From assembly GCA_946221915.1 (NCBI GenBank), contig CAMIKG010000041.1, positions 1-44,977 on the forward strand: a DNA stretch of 44,977 nt. Direction: 5' to 3'. The notes beneath the pieces were generated by a model that was given only the letters and a program-made list of their open reading frames with translations, made no database searches and was not told the DNA's origin. Shown here piece by piece: positions 42,481-44,977 of the stretch (position 1 is its first letter; each line of letters opens with the position of its first letter). Position numbers and translations under genes: made by a program. The DNA is from an uncultured Erwinia sp. (GTDB taxonomy: Bacteria > Pseudomonadota > Gammaproteobacteria > Enterobacterales > Enterobacteriaceae).

Positions 42481-43032
42481 CTAAGGTTCACTGTGCACGA
42501 TGGCGCTAAACACCACGCGCAAGGTGTTCTCGTCCACGACCGCATCCGACCCATCCAGCACGCCGCGCAGCAGCCAGGCATCAATAAACGCCACCGCCGC
42601 ACGCGCCTGTCGCGGACTGAGCCGCAGAAATTCCTGTACTAACTCCTGATGAACTTCCAGCCAGTGCAGTGCACAGGGGCGCAGCAGCGGCCGCGAAACC
42701 GCCGCGACAAACAGTTCATACTCGGTACCGAGACGCAGGCGTTCGCCCAGCGTCCAGAGCACAAACCGGGTCAGCACCTCTTCCGCTGGCTGAAAGGCAT
42801 TAACCGTCAGCCAGCTGCGCGTGCTGGCGGCAAACTCCTCAATCGCCAGCTGCATCACCGCATTCAGCAAATCGTCGAGGGTACGAAACTGATAGGTGGT
42901 GGTGCCGAGTGACACCCCCGCTTCTTCCGCCACCGCGCGATGGGTGCAGGCCTGCAATCCGTCGCGGCGGATCACGGCGGCGGCGGCACGGATGATTTTG
43001 TCCTGCGTCGCTTCGCTTTTCGACTGCGCCAT
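42481..43032 (-). CDS. TetR/AcrR-family regulator
   Basis: A 183-residue repressor. The N-terminal HTH (~residues 8-55: IIRAAAAVIRRDGLQACTHR and VAEEAGVSLGTTTYQFRTLD) is typical of TetR, followed by an all-helical ligand domain (~60-183). It is flanked by the convergent DUF1684 gene and the ABC binding-protein gene 175 bp upstream on the same strand. The target is not evident. Confidence 0.9.
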   Translation of the reverse strand: MAQSKSEATQDKIIRAAAAVIRRDGLQACTHRAVAEEAGVSLGTTTYQFRTLDDLLNAVMQLAIEEFAASTRSWLTVNAFQPAEEVLTRFVLWTLGERLRLGTEYELFVAAVSRPLLRPCALHWLEVHQELVQEFLRLSPRQARAAVAFIDAWLLRGVLDGSDAVVDENTLRVVFSAIVHSEP

Positions 43033-43206
43033 AGAGATATTTCCTGAAACAAGACCGACAGCCAGCGTGCTGATACGCTGGATCTGTCTGACAAATAAAG
43101 CATAAATTATCGCTGTATCGGGGATATTTGTATATGCATACAGACGGCATAAAAAACGGCGATGCCATAAGCACCGCCGTTTGTCAGCGTGATCCGCGGT
43201 AGCGTA

Positions 43207-44316
43207 TCAATGAGCCAGCGCTTTCACCGGGTGCAGGCCCAGCCAGCCCGGCGACGGTTCACCCTTCACTTCGCCGATATAGAGCCCCATTTGCGCGCGG
43301 AAGCGTTCCACTGCCGCTCTGTCACTCATAAACTTCTCAAAGGCCGTCACATCGGTATTTTTATATTCCCAGATATGTTTATAGCCTTTCGCGGGCGCAA
43401 CATCGGTACGCACTGACCACATATACCAGACGTTAGTCTGCGTATCTTTATCCAGCAGCCAGTTGAGATATAACTTCGCGGTTTCCGGGTGCTTCGCCTG
43501 TTTGAAAATAGCGGCACGCTGCGCCCAGGAGACAAACGGATCGTGCTGCGGCAGCATAAAACGCGAACTGGCTTTGTCATCCGCCACCAGCGCACCGTCA
43601 GTTGAGAACGTCGCCAGCGCCTTACCACTTTCAACATCGTCCGCTGGCGCCTGGGTGCCGCGCACCAGCTGCAGATCCTGCTGTTTCAGTTTGCTGACAT
43701 ACTCCCAGCCATACTTATTCACCACCTGTTTAAACCAGAACAGCACGGCGTCGTCATCATTCGGCCAGGTCAGAACGATTTTCCCTTTCAGCGCTGGCTT
43801 CAGGTAATCGCTGGCTTCACGCGGCCAGTCAGCCTGCGGCAGCTGGCGGGTATTGACCACATTGGAGAACGCATCAACGAACACGCCGATCCAGGCGCCG
43901 TCGTTGTCGCGAAACGCAGGCCACACTTTATCCCAGCCCGCTGGCTTGTAGTTCAGCAGCACCCCTTCCTGCTTCCAGCGCGGGTAATCCTGCAGTGTCT
44001 GCAGCTGTACCACATCCGGCACCAGGCTGTGCGTCGCCAGCTGATTATCAATACGCGCATCGTGAAACTTGCTGTAATCCACAATCACATTCAGCGTGAT
44101 GCCCGGGAAACGCTTTTCAAATGCCTGTTTAATGCCATCCTGCTGGCCCGGTGTATCACCGCCCGCATAGACCGTCAGTTCACCGCCCTCTTTCAGCGCG
44201 TTTTGGTAGAGCTGATCCAGCGTGCGGGTTTCCGGATTGACTGCCGCATAAGCGGCAGGGATAACAGCTGACAGTAACAACCCGACCACGCGGGCTTTAT
44301 TTGCGGATATCAACAT
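43207..44316 (-). CDS. ABC transporter extracellular solute-binding protein
   Basis: A 369-residue periplasmic binding protein of the Fe(III)/polyamine-like class. Signal peptide KARVVGLLLSAVIPAAYA, then GGELTVYAGGDTPGQQDGIK, PDVVQLQTLQDYPRWKQEG, VLTWPNDDDAVLFWFKQVV and KHPETAKLYLNWLLDK. AAGGTG lies 6 bases before ATG 44316; the longer frame to 44436 is unlikely. No permease or ATPase adjoins it in the window, so the ligand is open. The gene is preceded by an AT-rich stretch (~44400-44580) that probably holds its promoter. Confidence 0.87.
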   Translation of the reverse strand: MLISANKARVVGLLLSAVIPAAYAAVNPETRTLDQLYQNALKEGGELTVYAGGDTPGQQDGIKQAFEKRFPGITLNVIVDYSKFHDARIDNQLATHSLVPDVVQLQTLQDYPRWKQEGVLLNYKPAGWDKVWPAFRDNDGAWIGVFVDAFSNVVNTRQLPQADWPREASDYLKPALKGKIVLTWPNDDDAVLFWFKQVVNKYGWEYVSKLKQQDLQLVRGTQAPADDVESGKALATFSTDGALVADDKASSRFMLPQHDPFVSWAQRAAIFKQAKHPETAKLYLNWLLDKDTQTNVWYMWSVRTDVAPAKGYKHIWEYKNTDVTAFEKFMSDRAAVERFRAQMGLYIGEVKGEPSPGWLGLHPVKALAH

Positions 44317-44734
44317 AGCGTCACCTTGTGTGAGTGGAGATTGATGGCGGGGCCGATGTCTCTGCCCTGCCATCGATGTCCCGCATGCTACGCTGCGTCC
44401 AAACGTATGAAAATCTGCTTCACCTGAACAAATCACTCAAAAAATATGACAAAGAAAAGCAGTTTTAAATTACTGTTCAGCATAAAATTAAAGCATTTAA
44501 ACCCATAAAAATAATATAAAGGCCAATTAAAAAGGCAAAAAAGCTAATTTTGGTACAAATGTACAATTAAAAGTGTTTATATCGCCGTTTTCTGCAGGAC
44601 GCGGCATCGGCCGATTATTCTGCAGAAAAGTATCCCGCCGAAACAAAAAAAAAATAAGCGTGCCACAGGGCATAATGCCAGTCAGTTAAGCATTTTGGTG
44701 GTTTTGTGTCTGAAGAAATAACGCAAGGATCAGG
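44317..44734. other. AT-rich upstream region
   Basis: 418 bp without a gene. Strongly A/T-rich between ~44430 and 44660, with several A-runs. It probably includes the promoter of the binding-protein gene; nothing else is recognised. Confidence 0.5.
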
Positions 44735-44977
44735 CCTGTAGCGCTCTATTTTTTCGCTGAGATACCCGTGAAGGGGGGCACAGCCTCAGCTGCTACAGGG
44801 CGGTCCTCGCGCCACGCTGCGCGTGGTGCCTTCGGTTACGGCATCGCGCCGACGGACCGGCCAGAGCGGGCGTCCTGCCCGCACCGGCCTGACGCCAGCA
44901 TCCCTGCTGTCGTCTCCTGGCGCGATGCCTCCACCTCAGCGCTGCGGATTGCCCTTACGCAGCAGAGTCTGCGCCCC
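44735..44977. ncRNA. Highly base-paired GC-rich element, candidate RNA or repeat
   Basis: No convincing ORF. Perfect pairings: CCTGTAGC (44735-44742)/GCTACAGG (44792-44799) enclosing GCTGAG (44756-44761)/CTCAGC (44785-44790); CCACGC/GCGTGG (44812-44826); and an 11-bp stem GGCATCGCGCC (44840-44850)/GGCGCGATGCC (44919-44929). That 11-bp stem encloses GCGGGC/GCCCGC (44866-44882) and CAGCA/TGCTG (44896-44909). On the minus strand the two inner loops read AGGAC and GGGA. It could be a structured RNA or another palindromic repeat; strand and boundaries are unknown. Confidence 0.4.

Noticed and set aside
44756..44776. TPP riboswitch, suggested by CTGAGATACCCGTGAA
   Set aside because: The GGGGTGC element upstream and the CCTGATCTGGATAATGCC half downstream are absent, and no thiamine gene follows in the window.

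Overview
The window reads as chromosomal DNA of a plant- or environment-associated member of Enterobacterales, most likely Erwiniaceae (Pantoea/Erwinia-like). This rests on the moderately high GC, enterobacterial KatG, many sugar-acid and lactone catabolic genes, LysR/GntR/RpiR/LacI regulators and dispersed hairpin repeats. It is inferred from protein character, not from a database match. Accessory metabolism and transport dominate; no rRNA, tRNA, phage, IS element or CRISPR array was seen.

Layout. 1-5036: the start of a gene leaving the left edge, a periplasmic beta-propeller lactonase, a LysR regulator, a DsbA-like/metallo-beta-lactamase-fold pair, and an RpiR regulator. 5062-8661: a TonB-dependent siderophore receptor and a FepB-like binding protein behind Fur-like boxes. 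8904-26075: the centrepiece, a ~17 kb catabolic cluster. It holds a GntR regulator with two winged helices, two CitMHS-type transporters, a PhaB-like SDR, a second lactonase, an AcnA-like aconitase with its own LysR, a solute-binding-fold protein without signal peptide, an ACS-type MFS transporter, a COG3618 amidohydrolase (lactonase type), a one-cysteine Asp/Glu-racemase-fold enzyme, an isopropylmalate/tartrate-dehydrogenase-like enzyme, and an OtnK-like kinase with an OtnC-like decarboxylase. Five copies of a 26-bp palindrome (TTGCAYTTA-N8-TAAATGCAA) sit in front of gntR and in both divergent promoter regions, beside CRP-like sites. This ties the cluster into one regulon.

26283-28469 is katG with a clear terminator. 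28949-31637 is a 6-phospho-beta-glucosidase with a divergent RpiR regulator in AT-rich DNA. 31732-38232 is an AfuABC-like ABC transporter plus an inositol-monophosphatase-family phosphatase, divergent from a LacI regulator, with two near-identical 18-bp palindromes between them. This looks like import and dephosphorylation of an organic phosphate rather than iron uptake. 38271-44316 holds a repeat-rich lipoprotein, a MetQ-like binding protein overlapping a 2-oxoglutarate dioxygenase, a DUF1684 protein, a TetR regulator and an ABC binding protein. The right edge (44735-44977) has no convincing ORF but is densely base-paired.

How the parts may work together. In the main cluster the two CitMHS carriers and the MFS carrier would import polycarboxylate or sugar-acid lactones. 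The lactonases and amidohydrolase would open them, the aconitase, racemase-fold enzyme and dehydrogenases would rearrange and oxidise them, and OtnK/OtnC would phosphorylate and decarboxylate a four-carbon 3-oxo acid toward dihydroxyacetone phosphate. The substrate cannot be read from the sequence. A 138-bp GGA-loop hairpin repeat followed by 32-bp units occupies the two convergent intergenic regions at 9.9-10.4 kb and 28.5-28.9 kb.
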